NCBI GenBank assembly: GCA_050293315.1 | Contig: JBNKMS010000023.1 | Location: forward strand, 62,001 to 126,000 | Direction: 5' to 3' | DNA: 64,000 nucleotides | DNA from: CBFDBF01 sp050293315 | Lineage (GTDB): Bacteria; Pseudomonadota; Gammaproteobacteria; Chromatiales; Chromatiaceae | Shown here: positions 8,694-19,526 of the stretch, one piece after another | How the letters are laid out: every line of letters begins with the position of its first letter | Numbering within the stretch: position 1 is the first letter of the stretch | The notes under the pieces: generated by a model | What the model was told of the DNA's origin: nothing | Databases searched by the model: none | The model's input: the letters and a program-made list of their open reading frames with translations, nothing else | Translations under genes and position numbers: made by a program

Positions 8694-9029
8694 TTAACTA
8701 GTGCGCTGCTCATAAATAGCATATAAGTAATCAAAAATAGATATGGTTACGACTTTCATATTGTAAGTAGCCCTATATCTTCTGGAGTCATCACCTTTTA
8801 ATAAAACTACCTCAACCAGGTATTCTCCTTCGGCCAAACTGCTGTTCTGTAAATTGATTAAGTATGCGGGCCCGCTCTGTTTTGTGATGAACTCCTGCCG
8901 CTTTGCGTTTTGCAGCAGCAGTTGTGTGCCGTTTACTGTTATCGATGAGTTCTCGATATCGAGTTCCCAAGAGGCGTCGATGCCTTTATCGTTGATTTGC
9001 AGCAACAGGTCTCCATGATAGGTGTTCAA
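8694..9029 (-). CDS. Uncharacterised ORF, possibly the remnant of a longer gene
   Basis: A frame of 111 residues with no ATG: the first possible start is a TTG at 9029. The frame stays open for 15 more codons to 9074 and reads like protein (PEFIAASNNPEKV), then hits two consecutive TAG codons. The body is strand-rich (SWELDIENSSITVNGTQLLL; AEGEYLVEVVLLKGDDSRRY) and could be an extracellular beta domain, but no signal peptide is attached. I recognise no family. A clean stop, protein-like composition and a missing start suggest the 3' end of a decayed gene. AT content is higher than in the neighbours. Confidence 0.4.
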   Translation of the reverse strand: MNTYHGDLLLQINDKGIDASWELDIENSSITVNGTQLLLQNAKRQEFITKQSGPAYLINLQNSSLAEGEYLVEVVLLKGDDSRRYRATYNMKVVTISIFDYLYAIYEQRTS

Positions 9030-9163
9030 AAGTACCTTTTCAGGATTGTTGCTGGCAGCAATAAATTCTGGACACTACTACATGCGGAAAGATAAATGCA
9101 AAGCGAGCATATCCATACGATTTGCATTTTGTTGATTGCAAACATAGCGTTAGCCGTAATCGT

Positions 9164-10144
9164 TTAACTATTTGCAAGACATAGTGCAAGGCCATATAGT
9201 GCCGCCCGATCATCCATGATTACATGCAGCGGGATCGACTCCATCAGCTCTTTCATCTTGCCCTTGTTGCAGAACTCCTGTAGGAAGGCGGGCTGTTGAA
9301 GCCAGGTTATGATCTTGGGGGCGATCCCTCCGCCGATATAGAGTCCGCCTCGGGCCTGGTGTTTTAGTGCAAGGTTGCCGGCCTCCGCTGCGTAGAGCTG
9401 GATAAACAACTCCATCGCGGCTACTGCGCTGCTGTCTGTGTTGGCGTCGGCCTGGCTGAAGATAGCCGCAGCCAGGTCCTTACCCTTCATCTGGGCTGTG
9501 TGGAACCACTCCGGGGTGTCGAGTCCACTCTGCTCCAACATAAATCTGAAGATATTGATTAATCCAGGACCGGAGAGGAGATCCTCCCAGGTGGCACGCG
9601 CAAACTCTCTCTGCAGGTATTGGCTAAGTTCAAACCGCTGCTGAGTAGTGGGGGCAAAATCGCAGTGTCCCCCCTCTGTGGCAAAGGGGTGGAATTCCGC
9701 ACCATCCCAGTATGCCCCCGCCTCACCCAGCCCGGTGCCGGCGGAGATGATGGCGCGATTGCCCGGTTGTGGATCTACCCCAGGTTGCAAGGTGCAGATT
9801 TGATCTCCACTCAATGCTGGTATCCCCCAGGCCGAGGCCTCAAGGTCGTTGAGTATGATTGATCGACCTAGCCCAAGCTCCTGCTCCAGTTGGTCGGCAT
9901 CGATACGCCACGGTAGATTGGTTAACTGGCAGCGACGCTGGCTAACCGGCCCGGCGACACTCCAGCCAGCCACAGCCGGTTTCTCAGTGGTGGTCTGGAG
10001 AAAGGCGTGGACGATCTCGCTAAGGCCGCTGTAGTTGCTGCTGAGGTATGTCCGCTCCTCTGAGATCTGAGGGCCGGATGCTGTTAACTCGACTATCGCC
10101 AGCCTGCTTTTAGTGCCTCCGATATCTGCCGCAAGTATCTTCAT
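9164..10144 (-). CDS. glk: Glucokinase
   Basis: ATP-dependent phosphorylation of glucose to glucose 6-phosphate in the cytoplasm. The ATG at 10144 gives 326 residues, close to the E. coli enzyme. LAADIGGTKSRLAIVE is the phosphate-1 motif, LNDLEASAWGIP and ISAGTGLGEAGAYW are the sugar/phosphate-2 loops, EGGHCDFAP contains the sugar-binding Glu-His pair, and GGLYIGGGIAPKI is the adenosine motif. A longer frame exists upstream but lies inside the preceding gene; ATG/TGA overlap by four bases with the aldolase-dehydrogenase stop, so the two genes form an operon. Confidence 0.92.
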   Translation of the reverse strand: MKILAADIGGTKSRLAIVELTASGPQISEERTYLSSNYSGLSEIVHAFLQTTTEKPAVAGWSVAGPVSQRRCQLTNLPWRIDADQLEQELGLGRSIILNDLEASAWGIPALSGDQICTLQPGVDPQPGNRAIISAGTGLGEAGAYWDGAEFHPFATEGGHCDFAPTTQQRFELSQYLQREFARATWEDLLSGPGLINIFRFMLEQSGLDTPEWFHTAQMKGKDLAAAIFSQADANTDSSAVAAMELFIQLYAAEAGNLALKHQARGGLYIGGGIAPKIITWLQQPAFLQEFCNKGKMKELMESIPLHVIMDDRAALYGLALCLANS

Positions 10145-12114
10145 ATTACACGCTCGTTGCCGCCATCGACCGGTATCTGTGCGCCGGTAGTGCGTGAGAA
10201 TAGCGGACCGGCCAAGGCGCATGCCAGGGCGGCAACGTCGTGTGAGCGGACCTCACGCTGCAGTATGTTTTTGGTCTTATACTGCTCCACCGTAAGGCCG
10301 TAGTGTTCAGCCCTGGCAGCCAGGACCTCTGGGGTCCATATGGCGGTATCAAAGACTGCATCGGGATGTATGGTATTGACCCGTATCCCGGCACCGCCCA
10401 ACTCTAGGGCGGCGACCCGTGCCAACTGGGTCTGCCCGGCTTTGGCTGCAGAGTAGGCGGCGGCACCAGGTCCGGGGGCAGGGACATTCTTGGAGGCTAT
10501 CATCACCACTGCCGGATCGACGCCCAGTTTCAGGTAGGGGATGCAGGCCTGGAGCAGGCGTTGATGGCTAGTGAGATTAATTGCGAGGCTGCTATTCCAG
10601 CTGTCGCTTGTCATCTGTTCGATGGTTTCGCTGGCAAAGAAGGCCCCGGCGTTGCTGATGAGGATATCTATCCCGCCGAATTGGCGCACCGTCACCGCTA
10701 CAGCATCTTGGATCTGTTGCCAATCTGTCAGATCACAGACGATCCCTAAGGTGTCTCGCCGGGAGGAGTACTCTTTGACCGCAGGGTCTAGGTCGAGGGC
10801 TGCAACGGCAGCCCCCTGGGCCTGGAGTTCGGCCACACAGGCCAGGCCGATTCCACTGGCCGCACCGGTAATCACCGCCACCTTACCCTGAAGCGGCGGC
10901 TCGGTTTTTCCTTTGCCTAGTTTGGCCTGTTCTAATTCCCAGTACTCCATGGAGAAGATTTCCGCCTCGGCCAGCGGTTGCCAGCCGCCGAGCAGCTCTG
11001 CAGAGCGGATGGCCGGTCGCGTATGGGCGCTGATATCGGCCACGATATCGGCCTCTCTGCAGCTGCGGCCGAAACTGATGCAGCCGTTCCCGGGCCAGAC
11101 TGCCCAGCAGGGTGCTGGATTTAGGCAACTCAGCTCCTTGCCCTTGTTGTTACGCTGGAAGTAATCATGGTAGCGTTCAACATATTCAGTTATCTCCTGC
11201 TGCGGCTCCCGGCGGATGACCACCGGGTTGCGCTTGGTGCGAATGACATGGTCCGGAGTCAGGGGTCCGCGTCCAACCAGGGTCTCAAGATCTGGCAGAT
11301 TAGAGAACTCTACCGCCGCGTCATCCCACTCCCAGTTGGTGACCACGGCAGCACCGCGAGCGGCAGAGACGGCCTGACGGATCTTTGCCAGGGTCGGTAG
11401 CTCCTCTGCGGGGCTACACGACTGCGGCTCTACCAGTGCCCCCTGTTCTGCCAGATACTCCTCGGCCTGAGTGACCAGTTTTATCATCTCTCCATAGCTC
11501 TCTTCAGCGCTGTCACTAAAGGTGAAGATACCGTGATGCATCAACACCATGCCGTCCAGCCCCTGCCAATCTAGCCCCTGGCACATCTGGAAGATTGTGC
11601 GGGCCAGGATGAAACCCGGCATTACGTAGGGGACAATTAACACTCGCTTGCCATATAGCTCACGGATGCGTGCCTCGCCATCAGGGGTGTTGCTGATGGT
11701 TACCACCGCATCGGCGTGAGTGTGGTCAACGAATTTAAACGGTATCAGGGCGTGCAGTATCGCCTCGACCGAAGGATTGGGTGCTCCCGGATCAAGCATG
11801 GCGGCCCGTTGAGCCTGGACCATGGCTTGGTCGCTCAGCTCCGTTAACTGTGCCATCTGTAGCAGGGCGCGCATCTTTACTGGCGCAAATCCGGCCGTCT
11901 CAATAGTCGCCAGATCCCAGCCACTGCCTTTGACATAGAGCACCTCTTCGCGCTCTCCGAACAGATTATCTACCTCACTTTTTACCGAGGTGTTGCCGCC
12001 GCCATGCAGTACCAGTGCAGGCTCCTGACCTAGTAGCCGTGAGCTGTAGACCCGTATAGCCAGGTCATCACTCGCGTATTGTGCTGCTATCTCACTGTCC
12101 CAGAGATTCCTCAT
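10141..12114 (-). CDS. Bifunctional class II aldolase / short-chain dehydrogenase
   Basis: A 657-residue fusion of the kind annotated as bifunctional aldolase/short-chain dehydrogenase (RhaD-like, often linked to 6-deoxyhexose or sugar-phosphate breakdown). Residues 1-400 are the class II aldolase/adducin domain: LHGGGNTSVK, then DHTHADAVV with two zinc-binding histidines, and MHHGIFTFSD with further metal ligands. Residues about 425-657 are an NAD(P)-dependent reductase with AVITGAASGIGLA (cofactor loop), LISNAGAF and the catalytic YSAAK. The pairing implies cleavage of a ketose phosphate and oxidation or reduction of the aldehyde product. It is translationally coupled to glucokinase. The actual sugar is unknown; no transporter or regulator lies next to it. 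Confidence 0.88.
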   Translation of the reverse strand: MRNLWDSEIAAQYASDDLAIRVYSSRLLGQEPALVLHGGGNTSVKSEVDNLFGEREEVLYVKGSGWDLATIETAGFAPVKMRALLQMAQLTELSDQAMVQAQRAAMLDPGAPNPSVEAILHALIPFKFVDHTHADAVVTISNTPDGEARIRELYGKRVLIVPYVMPGFILARTIFQMCQGLDWQGLDGMVLMHHGIFTFSDSAEESYGEMIKLVTQAEEYLAEQGALVEPQSCSPAEELPTLAKIRQAVSAARGAAVVTNWEWDDAAVEFSNLPDLETLVGRGPLTPDHVIRTKRNPVVIRREPQQEITEYVERYHDYFQRNNKGKELSCLNPAPCWAVWPGNGCISFGRSCREADIVADISAHTRPAIRSAELLGGWQPLAEAEIFSMEYWELEQAKLGKGKTEPPLQGKVAVITGAASGIGLACVAELQAQGAAVAALDLDPAVKEYSSRRDTLGIVCDLTDWQQIQDAVAVTVRQFGGIDILISNAGAFFASETIEQMTSDSWNSSLAINLTSHQRLLQACIPYLKLGVDPAVVMIASKNVPAPGPGAAAYSAAKAGQTQLARVAALELGGAGIRVNTIHPDAVFDTAIWTPEVLAARAEHYGLTVEQYKTKNILQREVRSHDVAALACALAGPLFSRTTGAQIPVDGGNERVI

Positions 12115-12393
12115 CGGCAGTACCAGTTATTTGTAATTAAAGAGGTGAAGGGGTGAGTTTAGCTGAATCTAGAGAGAGAGAAAATGCAATTTCAAACCTG
12201 TAATCAAATGTTGGCAGTCTGCCGGTAATAGGGTAGTGTCTATATTGTGTGACACTGATATTTGTGACCCAGGGCGTCATTGTCTCCGCTATGCTATTGC
12301 CTCTCAGTCTATACTTAACGTTGAACGGCCTTTTGTGGGTCAGCTAGTCTTAGGTATCACACACACTGTCGTGGCGGACAGGGAGTAATGTTG

Positions 12394-14232
12394 ATGGCTG
12401 TAAGAATTAAACAAAGAAGTAACCCCTTCGCCCTACCCAGGCGCAGGGATCCAGCGCTTGCCGGAGAGGAGTTTGATCGTAAGAAGTTCAAGCACTGGGT
12501 GGAAAATCTGCCGATTGGCAACGTGGGTGGAACCGCGCGTTATCTATATCGTGGTCTCGATCGTCTGATTTACCAGGAGATGTCTCCAGCAGAGCGGTTT
12601 GAGGCGCTTGAAGTGATGCGTCAACCACTCCACTTTATTCTGGATTCACTTGCTGCGCACTATCTGATGGATTCCCTGCCCCTGGCGGAGAGGGAGCAGA
12701 TGATCGCCCGGCTGCGGTTGGATCTGATGATTAAGACCATAGTGGGTTACAAGGTGATACTTGATCAACTACATGATCAGTCACTCACCGGTTACCTCCT
12801 GCACAAGAACACCCGTTCTGCTGCGTTGCACCGTGTGCTCTACTATCTTGGTTGCATCCTGCTCCACTCCTATCAGCTGCGGCGTGACGCCCCCGCGTAT
12901 GTGTGGCGAGAGATGCATGGGATCCACCACTATGCGGTTGCCAACGATCTGCATACCGGTAACGCCAGGGCGGATCCGGTCGAGGGTCAGGAGAAGCTGA
13001 GTGTTGATGACCTCTATAAGCAAAATCTGCTGTTAGCGCTGTCTGACCCACATAGCCTGTTGCGTAGTGAAGTGGGGAAGGTCTATTCAATATTGAGAAA
13101 ATGGGCCCCAGATGCAGATCTGCGTCCTCTCGATACCAAAAAGTCGGCAGAACACTCATTTACCATCAATATTCAGATGGATATGGCACCAACCTGTTGC
13201 GGCAGCTATGCACAGAGCGGGGTTAAGCAGGGTTGGATATTGGTAGTAGATAAGCTGCATCAGATGCTGCAGGCAGAGTTGGCGGTAAAACCCGATGCCA
13301 TAGCATTACAGACAGGGCCGGGAATGCTGTCTCGAGGACTGTTGGCTAAATTGCTCCAGGCCTGGACTGGCGGCGGGGTTAAGCGCGTTTCCAGGCGGCT
13401 ATCGGTCTCTGGTCAGGCGGTTGTTGTATGCGGCCTGGATAGCTTGTACGCCTTGATGGGCGGTGATCCATTGCCAGGGGTGGTCGAGGAGGAGCCTGAT
13501 GCCGCTGATCCCGGGTTTATTGGGGATCACTCTTTCAGCGAGGAGATGATTGATCGTAATGCCCCACTGGAATACGAGCCAGTATCTGCCATAAAGGATC
13601 AAGATGAATCTGTCGAGGGTGATAGATATGATCAGATGGACGTGGCAGAGTCAGCCGATGGGGTGGTCCAAAGCAAGATCCGCACCGAGGCGTGTGGAAT
13701 CCTCAATCAGAGCATGAATGGGTACCATCTGCGATATGTAGGAGCCGGGCGTAACCTGTTTCGAGTTGGTGGTCTGCTCGGCATGAGTAACTCATCCAGT
13801 GGTCGTAAAGATATGGGGTGGGCGTTTGGTGTGGTTAGATGGATAAAGACCATCAAGCCGCAGCTAATGGAGTTTGGGGTAGAGCTGTTAGGCGGTGACT
13901 TCAAGCCTGTTGTAGTGCAGTGCCGACGCGGCAGTAGTAAGAAGGTGGATAGCTGGGGTGGTTTTCTGCAGCACCTGGAGGATGGGGTTGCGGACCTGAT
14001 TGTACCGCCGCTCTATATTGAGGCAGATGACAGGCTTAGCATCATTGATGCCAGCACCGAGAGACCTATTACATTGGTGAATCAGTTGGAGCTCACCGAT
14101 ACCTTTGCTCAGTACAGCTTTGCTGATGCGAGCTCTGCAGCGGATGGTGATAACTCTACGACCACGTCATATGGAGAGGATGAGATCGACGCGACAAAAG
14201 AGTTTGATAGTATCTGGGAGAGCCTGCGTTGA
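12394..14232 (+). CDS. Uncharacterised protein with PilZ-like C-terminal region (candidate c-di-GMP effector)
   Basis: A soluble protein of 612 residues. I chose the ATG at 12394 (MAVRIKQRSNPF) because GGGAG at 12381-12385 is 8 bases upstream; the ATG at 12388 is too close. The N-terminal third is helical (FKHWVENLPIGNVGGTARYL, ALEVMRQPLHFILDSLAAHY) and matches a family I recall from other gammaproteobacteria with no fixed function. Around residues 450-520 the pattern FRVGGLLGMSNSSSG, WAFGVVRWIK and MEFGVELLGGDFKPV looks like a PilZ-type barrel, but a clear RxxxR motif is not evident. Residues about 360-415 are acidic and probably disordered. A role in cyclic di-GMP signalling, alongside the two cyclases in this window, is inference. 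Confidence 0.6.
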   Translation: MAVRIKQRSNPFALPRRRDPALAGEEFDRKKFKHWVENLPIGNVGGTARYLYRGLDRLIYQEMSPAERFEALEVMRQPLHFILDSLAAHYLMDSLPLAEREQMIARLRLDLMIKTIVGYKVILDQLHDQSLTGYLLHKNTRSAALHRVLYYLGCILLHSYQLRRDAPAYVWREMHGIHHYAVANDLHTGNARADPVEGQEKLSVDDLYKQNLLLALSDPHSLLRSEVGKVYSILRKWAPDADLRPLDTKKSAEHSFTINIQMDMAPTCCGSYAQSGVKQGWILVVDKLHQMLQAELAVKPDAIALQTGPGMLSRGLLAKLLQAWTGGGVKRVSRRLSVSGQAVVVCGLDSLYALMGGDPLPGVVEEEPDAADPGFIGDHSFSEEMIDRNAPLEYEPVSAIKDQDESVEGDRYDQMDVAESADGVVQSKIRTEACGILNQSMNGYHLRYVGAGRNLFRVGGLLGMSNSSSGRKDMGWAFGVVRWIKTIKPQLMEFGVELLGGDFKPVVVQCRRGSSKKVDSWGGFLQHLEDGVADLIVPPLYIEADDRLSIIDASTERPITLVNQLELTDTFAQYSFADASSAADGDNSTTTSYGEDEIDATKEFDSIWESLR

Positions 14233-14273
14233 GTCTGCCCCTTGTCTACATCTCTGTAGACAAGGGGGCGGAC
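14233..14273. terminator. Hairpin between convergent genes
   Basis: Arms 14233-14249 and 14256-14273 (GTAGACAAGGGG core, one bulged G, one G-U) enclose ATCTCT. There is no T-run on either side, so termination may rely on the strength of the stem. It separates the PilZ-like gene from icd. Confidence 0.5.
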
Positions 14274-14276
14274 GAG

Positions 14277-16487
<2,211 letters not shown>

Positions 16488-16549
16488 ATTTCAGTCCTCT
16501 AGTTAAAAAATCTTTTCAGTTAAGGTGGCTGTTTGTAATCCTGAATAGA

Positions 16550-16649
16550 GACGCAAAGAGCGCAGAGTTCGCAAAGGGTTGAGATGACTCAGTAGCTAGT
16601 CCTTATAAGAATCTTTGCGTTCTCTGCGTACTTTGCGACCTCTGCGTTA
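16550..16649. repeat. Inverted array of CGCARAG units
   Basis: Left half 16550-16577 holds CGCAAAG, CGCAGAG, CGCAAAG at 10-base spacing; the right half 16612-16649 holds the complementary series (CTTTGCG, CTCTGCG, CTTTGCG, CTCTGCG). The halves can form a long imperfect stem around 34 bases of unrelated sequence. A second copy of the same design lies at 47817-47897. Such short-unit elements are common intergenic repeats in proteobacteria. Confidence 0.7.
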
Positions 16650-16687
16650 ATATCCCTTTTTCAAAAAAGATCTCAATCAAATACGGT

Positions 16688-16718
16688 GGGCAGAGTCGGG
16701 AAACGCCCGGCTCTGCCC
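16688..16718 (-). terminator. Hairpin just after the ATP-citrate lyase large subunit
   Basis: Thirteen-base arms (16688-16700 and 16706-16718; GGGCAGAG...CTCTGCCC) with one G-U and a 5-base loop, 9 bases beyond the stop of the minus-strand gene. No immediate T-run follows, so it may act as an mRNA-stabilising end or a partial terminator before icd. Confidence 0.5.
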
Positions 16719-16727
16719 GTTACTGGA

Positions 16728-19445
16728 TTAACCCACGTAGCTACACTGGCTGGCCGGTGTGCGGGTGTCCATGTTGCGGCCACGGTTGGTATGGTCATCG
16801 ATCTCCGCTGCTGAGCCGATCATGCGCCCGAACAGGAAGGTGGTGAATGCTGCCGCCTCCATGGTCGCGTCATCGATCTTGCCCTTTGCATGCGGTTCCC
16901 ACAGCATCTTCAGCAGAAGAACAGCAATAACGGCATCGACATTGACGCAGAAGACGTTTCGAGTCACCCCGGTCTTATGTAGCGCCTTTACCAGTGAACG
17001 ATAAAACTCGTGGAAGACGTTATAGTCGCCACGCTGCTTGAACAGGTCGCTGACAAACACCTCACGCGGATCGAAGTTCACCTCTTCCCCCTTGAAGACC
17101 GGGTGACCGGTACAAGGGATCTTGTTGTAGGAGAGGTTGCCCTCGGCCTTGGCCTTTTTCTTGTACGCCAGGTACTCCTTGGCGTACTTGGTGGCCATGG
17201 CATCAAGATCAAGACCATGTCCCTCTGCGCCTGGATCCTTCAGGCCGGAGTCGCGGAAACGATCCAACAGGAAGGAGATCGCCTCAAAGCCGTTGCCGCC
17301 GTGGGCATAGCCGGTGTGGGTCAGGAAGCCGATATAGCCCTTGTTGACCTGCACCCGCTCCGGGGCCTCGGGGCCGTCGGCTGCTACGGCGCCCTTGGCC
17401 CCCTGAGCAGAGATGGTGCCAGGGCCGTTGGAGACGATCAGTCCCAGCAGCACGGAGAAGGAGTAGAGTGCCTGCTCATCAGGGCGTTTACCCAGGAGTG
17501 CCAGATGGGCGGTCTCGGTGAAGCTCCAGCTCTCCATCAGCTCGCTGTTGGAGATGTCGCAGAATTTATTTTTGCTCTGCTGCTTCTCACTCGCAGCGGA
17601 GCCGATGAGGGTGCTGAATACCCGGAAGTGCCACGGCATGGTGCTGGTAGTAGTGGCCGATAGACGCTTGCGCATCAGCGGCCTCCATGCCAAGTGCAGG
17701 GTGATGGCAGCCAGTACAACCTGACCCCTAACCTTACCCTTCTTCTTCGCGGCCAGGGCCTTGATAAATTCCACAAAGACGGATTTGGCGCCACGCGCCT
17801 CAATGGCGGCCAGCATGGCGCTGCCACGATCGCAATCCTTGGAGGAGACAAAGATATCTGCATCGGCCGCCTTTAGCTGTGCTGAGATGTCGGCACTGCT
17901 GTTTGCAGGATCCTCTATGCCGGACTTTTTAAACAGCTCCAGCATCGCGGCAACCGCCTGTTGTGATAGTTCAACCCTGTCCGGGCCGATCATTGCTACG
18001 GCAGCGGAGAGTGCCGTATTGGGGCTGTTGCCAGCCTCACGCGAGGCGTCGGCAGCGGCCAGACCGATGCTGCCGGACTGGTTAACGAAGGCGTTGAGTG
18101 CGACATTGGCCAGGGCGATGCCATTTTCGTCCGGATATTCCCGGATCAGACTCTGCACCAGATTCTCTTCGAAGGTGTGGGTCGATGCATCCAGAACGGT
18201 GGTGCCGTGCACTCTGGTCACCTGGGTATTTGGATCCATCATAGAGGCGCCGGAGGCGTCCTTCATGGTCTGGCGCGGAAAGACGGCGCCCACCTGTTCG
18301 TCGAGTCCCGCAATCTGCTCGTTGTATGGGGCCAGTGCCTCCACTACCGGTGGATTCAAGTGCTCCGGTAGATCAATGCCCTGGGTATTGCTGAACCAGC
18401 ACTTCAGGGAGAGGTCACCCACCGGCTCGAAGTCATGTTCGATGCTGTTGAGCTTCATCACCGCATCCATCGCTGCCGGGATGTGGGCGATGTTGACCAC
18501 CACCGCACCCTTGGCGGTGCAGACCGGGTTGTCCGGGGTGAAGATGGCGTCGACGCCAAACTTCTCCATAAACCACTCCTCTTTGGCGATGGCGTTGTCA
18601 CCGGAACCGGCGATGGCGCCGGCATGGCCGCACGCCTTGGTCAGTTTCGCCTTCCAGCGGCCCACCACGCAGGCGACCACCGGCTTATTGAACTGGAGTT
18701 TATGTTCGTAGTAGCCACCCGGCTCGATATACATGACCGCCGCTTTGGAGCGGTCGTCCTGATGAAAGGCGTGAGTCCACTCCGGTGCAGAGTAGTGGAT
18801 GTAGACGTCTTTACCTGAGGAGAAGGAGACGGTTGAACCCCAACCGGCAGTCGCCAGATAGACGGCGATGGTGGTGGTGAAGTTGCCGGAGTTGGAGTAG
18901 ATGGCGACGGAGCCGGGGAGTAGAGACTCTTCCGGGGCGCTGCCGCCCAGGGCGCCGCCGATACGCACATGGTTGTGGGCGTCGGCCAGGCCAAGGCAGT
19001 TGGCACCGAAGATATCAATGCCGCGCATCTGGCCCATGGCGCGGATGACGCGGGCATCACGTACCGGCACCTTCTCGGTAAGGATGACGACCTTATTCAG
19101 GTTCGGGTTGACCCTGACCGCCTCAATCACACCGTCACGTACACCTGATGGCGGCAGGTAGACTACCACCACGTTGAACTCATGGCCGGCATCTACAGCT
19201 TCGGCTATGTTGTCGTAGACCGGGATGTCCCCGATCGAGGTCTTCATCTTGGTGCCGGAGCGGCCCGGGGCGGTGCCACAGACGATATTGCCGCCTGAGT
19301 AGACGTGGCTGACCGGGGTTACGGTGCGGCTCTCGCCACCGGTGATGTTAAGTACACAGACCCGGTCATCTTTGGTGGCCAGTTCCTGCAGAGAGTTGAC
19401 GCCCACATAGTAGTGGGGAAATTCTTTAACACCTTGTGGATGCAT
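16728..19445 (-). CDS. aclA: ATP-citrate lyase large subunit (CoA-ligase alpha plus citrate-synthase-like; type II)
   Basis: Cleaves citrate with ATP and CoA to acetyl-CoA and oxaloacetate, the key step of the reductive TCA cycle. Residues 1-300 are a succinyl-CoA-synthetase-alpha-like part: CoA-binding VLNITGGESRTVTPV, then IFGANCLGLADAHNHVRIGG, with the phospho-histidine candidate H274 in ACGHAGAIAGSGDN. Residues about 610-905 are citrate-synthase-like: ETAHLALLGKRP, GYAHGGNGFEA, PCTGHPVFKGEEVNFDPR and VNVDAVIAVLLLKM. The intervening 250-300 residues are not clearly assignable. At 905 residues it is far longer than the usual approximately 600-residue bacterial large subunit, which fits the type II enzyme described from Endoriftia-like bacteria. 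GAGGGAA precedes the ATG. Fourth from last in mdh-acl-acl-icd order, directly after the small subunit. Confidence 0.88.
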   Translation of the reverse strand: MHPQGVKEFPHYYVGVNSLQELATKDDRVCVLNITGGESRTVTPVSHVYSGGNIVCGTAPGRSGTKMKTSIGDIPVYDNIAEAVDAGHEFNVVVVYLPPSGVRDGVIEAVRVNPNLNKVVILTEKVPVRDARVIRAMGQMRGIDIFGANCLGLADAHNHVRIGGALGGSAPEESLLPGSVAIYSNSGNFTTTIAVYLATAGWGSTVSFSSGKDVYIHYSAPEWTHAFHQDDRSKAAVMYIEPGGYYEHKLQFNKPVVACVVGRWKAKLTKACGHAGAIAGSGDNAIAKEEWFMEKFGVDAIFTPDNPVCTAKGAVVVNIAHIPAAMDAVMKLNSIEHDFEPVGDLSLKCWFSNTQGIDLPEHLNPPVVEALAPYNEQIAGLDEQVGAVFPRQTMKDASGASMMDPNTQVTRVHGTTVLDASTHTFEENLVQSLIREYPDENGIALANVALNAFVNQSGSIGLAAADASREAGNSPNTALSAAVAMIGPDRVELSQQAVAAMLELFKKSGIEDPANSSADISAQLKAADADIFVSSKDCDRGSAMLAAIEARGAKSVFVEFIKALAAKKKGKVRGQVVLAAITLHLAWRPLMRKRLSATTTSTMPWHFRVFSTLIGSAASEKQQSKNKFCDISNSELMESWSFTETAHLALLGKRPDEQALYSFSVLLGLIVSNGPGTISAQGAKGAVAADGPEAPERVQVNKGYIGFLTHTGYAHGGNGFEAISFLLDRFRDSGLKDPGAEGHGLDLDAMATKYAKEYLAYKKKAKAEGNLSYNKIPCTGHPVFKGEEVNFDPREVFVSDLFKQRGDYNVFHEFYRSLVKALHKTGVTRNVFCVNVDAVIAVLLLKMLWEPHAKGKIDDATMEAAAFTTFLFGRMIGSAAEIDDHTNRGRNMDTRTPASQCSYVG

Positions 19446-19526
19446 AATTTGGTTCCCTCATATTTACATGGCCTTTACATCAGGCCATGGTTAGGAAATT
19501 CTTATTTCAGATATCTCAAGCCGTTA

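Noticed and set aside
17600..17740. Suspected frameshift in the ATP-citrate lyase large subunit (odd-looking residues around 580-620)
   Set aside because: The frame remains open on both sides and the segment (MRKRLSATTTSTMPWHFRVF) has an acceptable ACL-like pattern leading into the citrate-synthase-like part; no frameshift is needed.
17761..18711. 316-codon open frame antisense to the ATP-citrate lyase large subunit
   Set aside because: Serine/alanine-rich shadow frame inside a well-supported gene.
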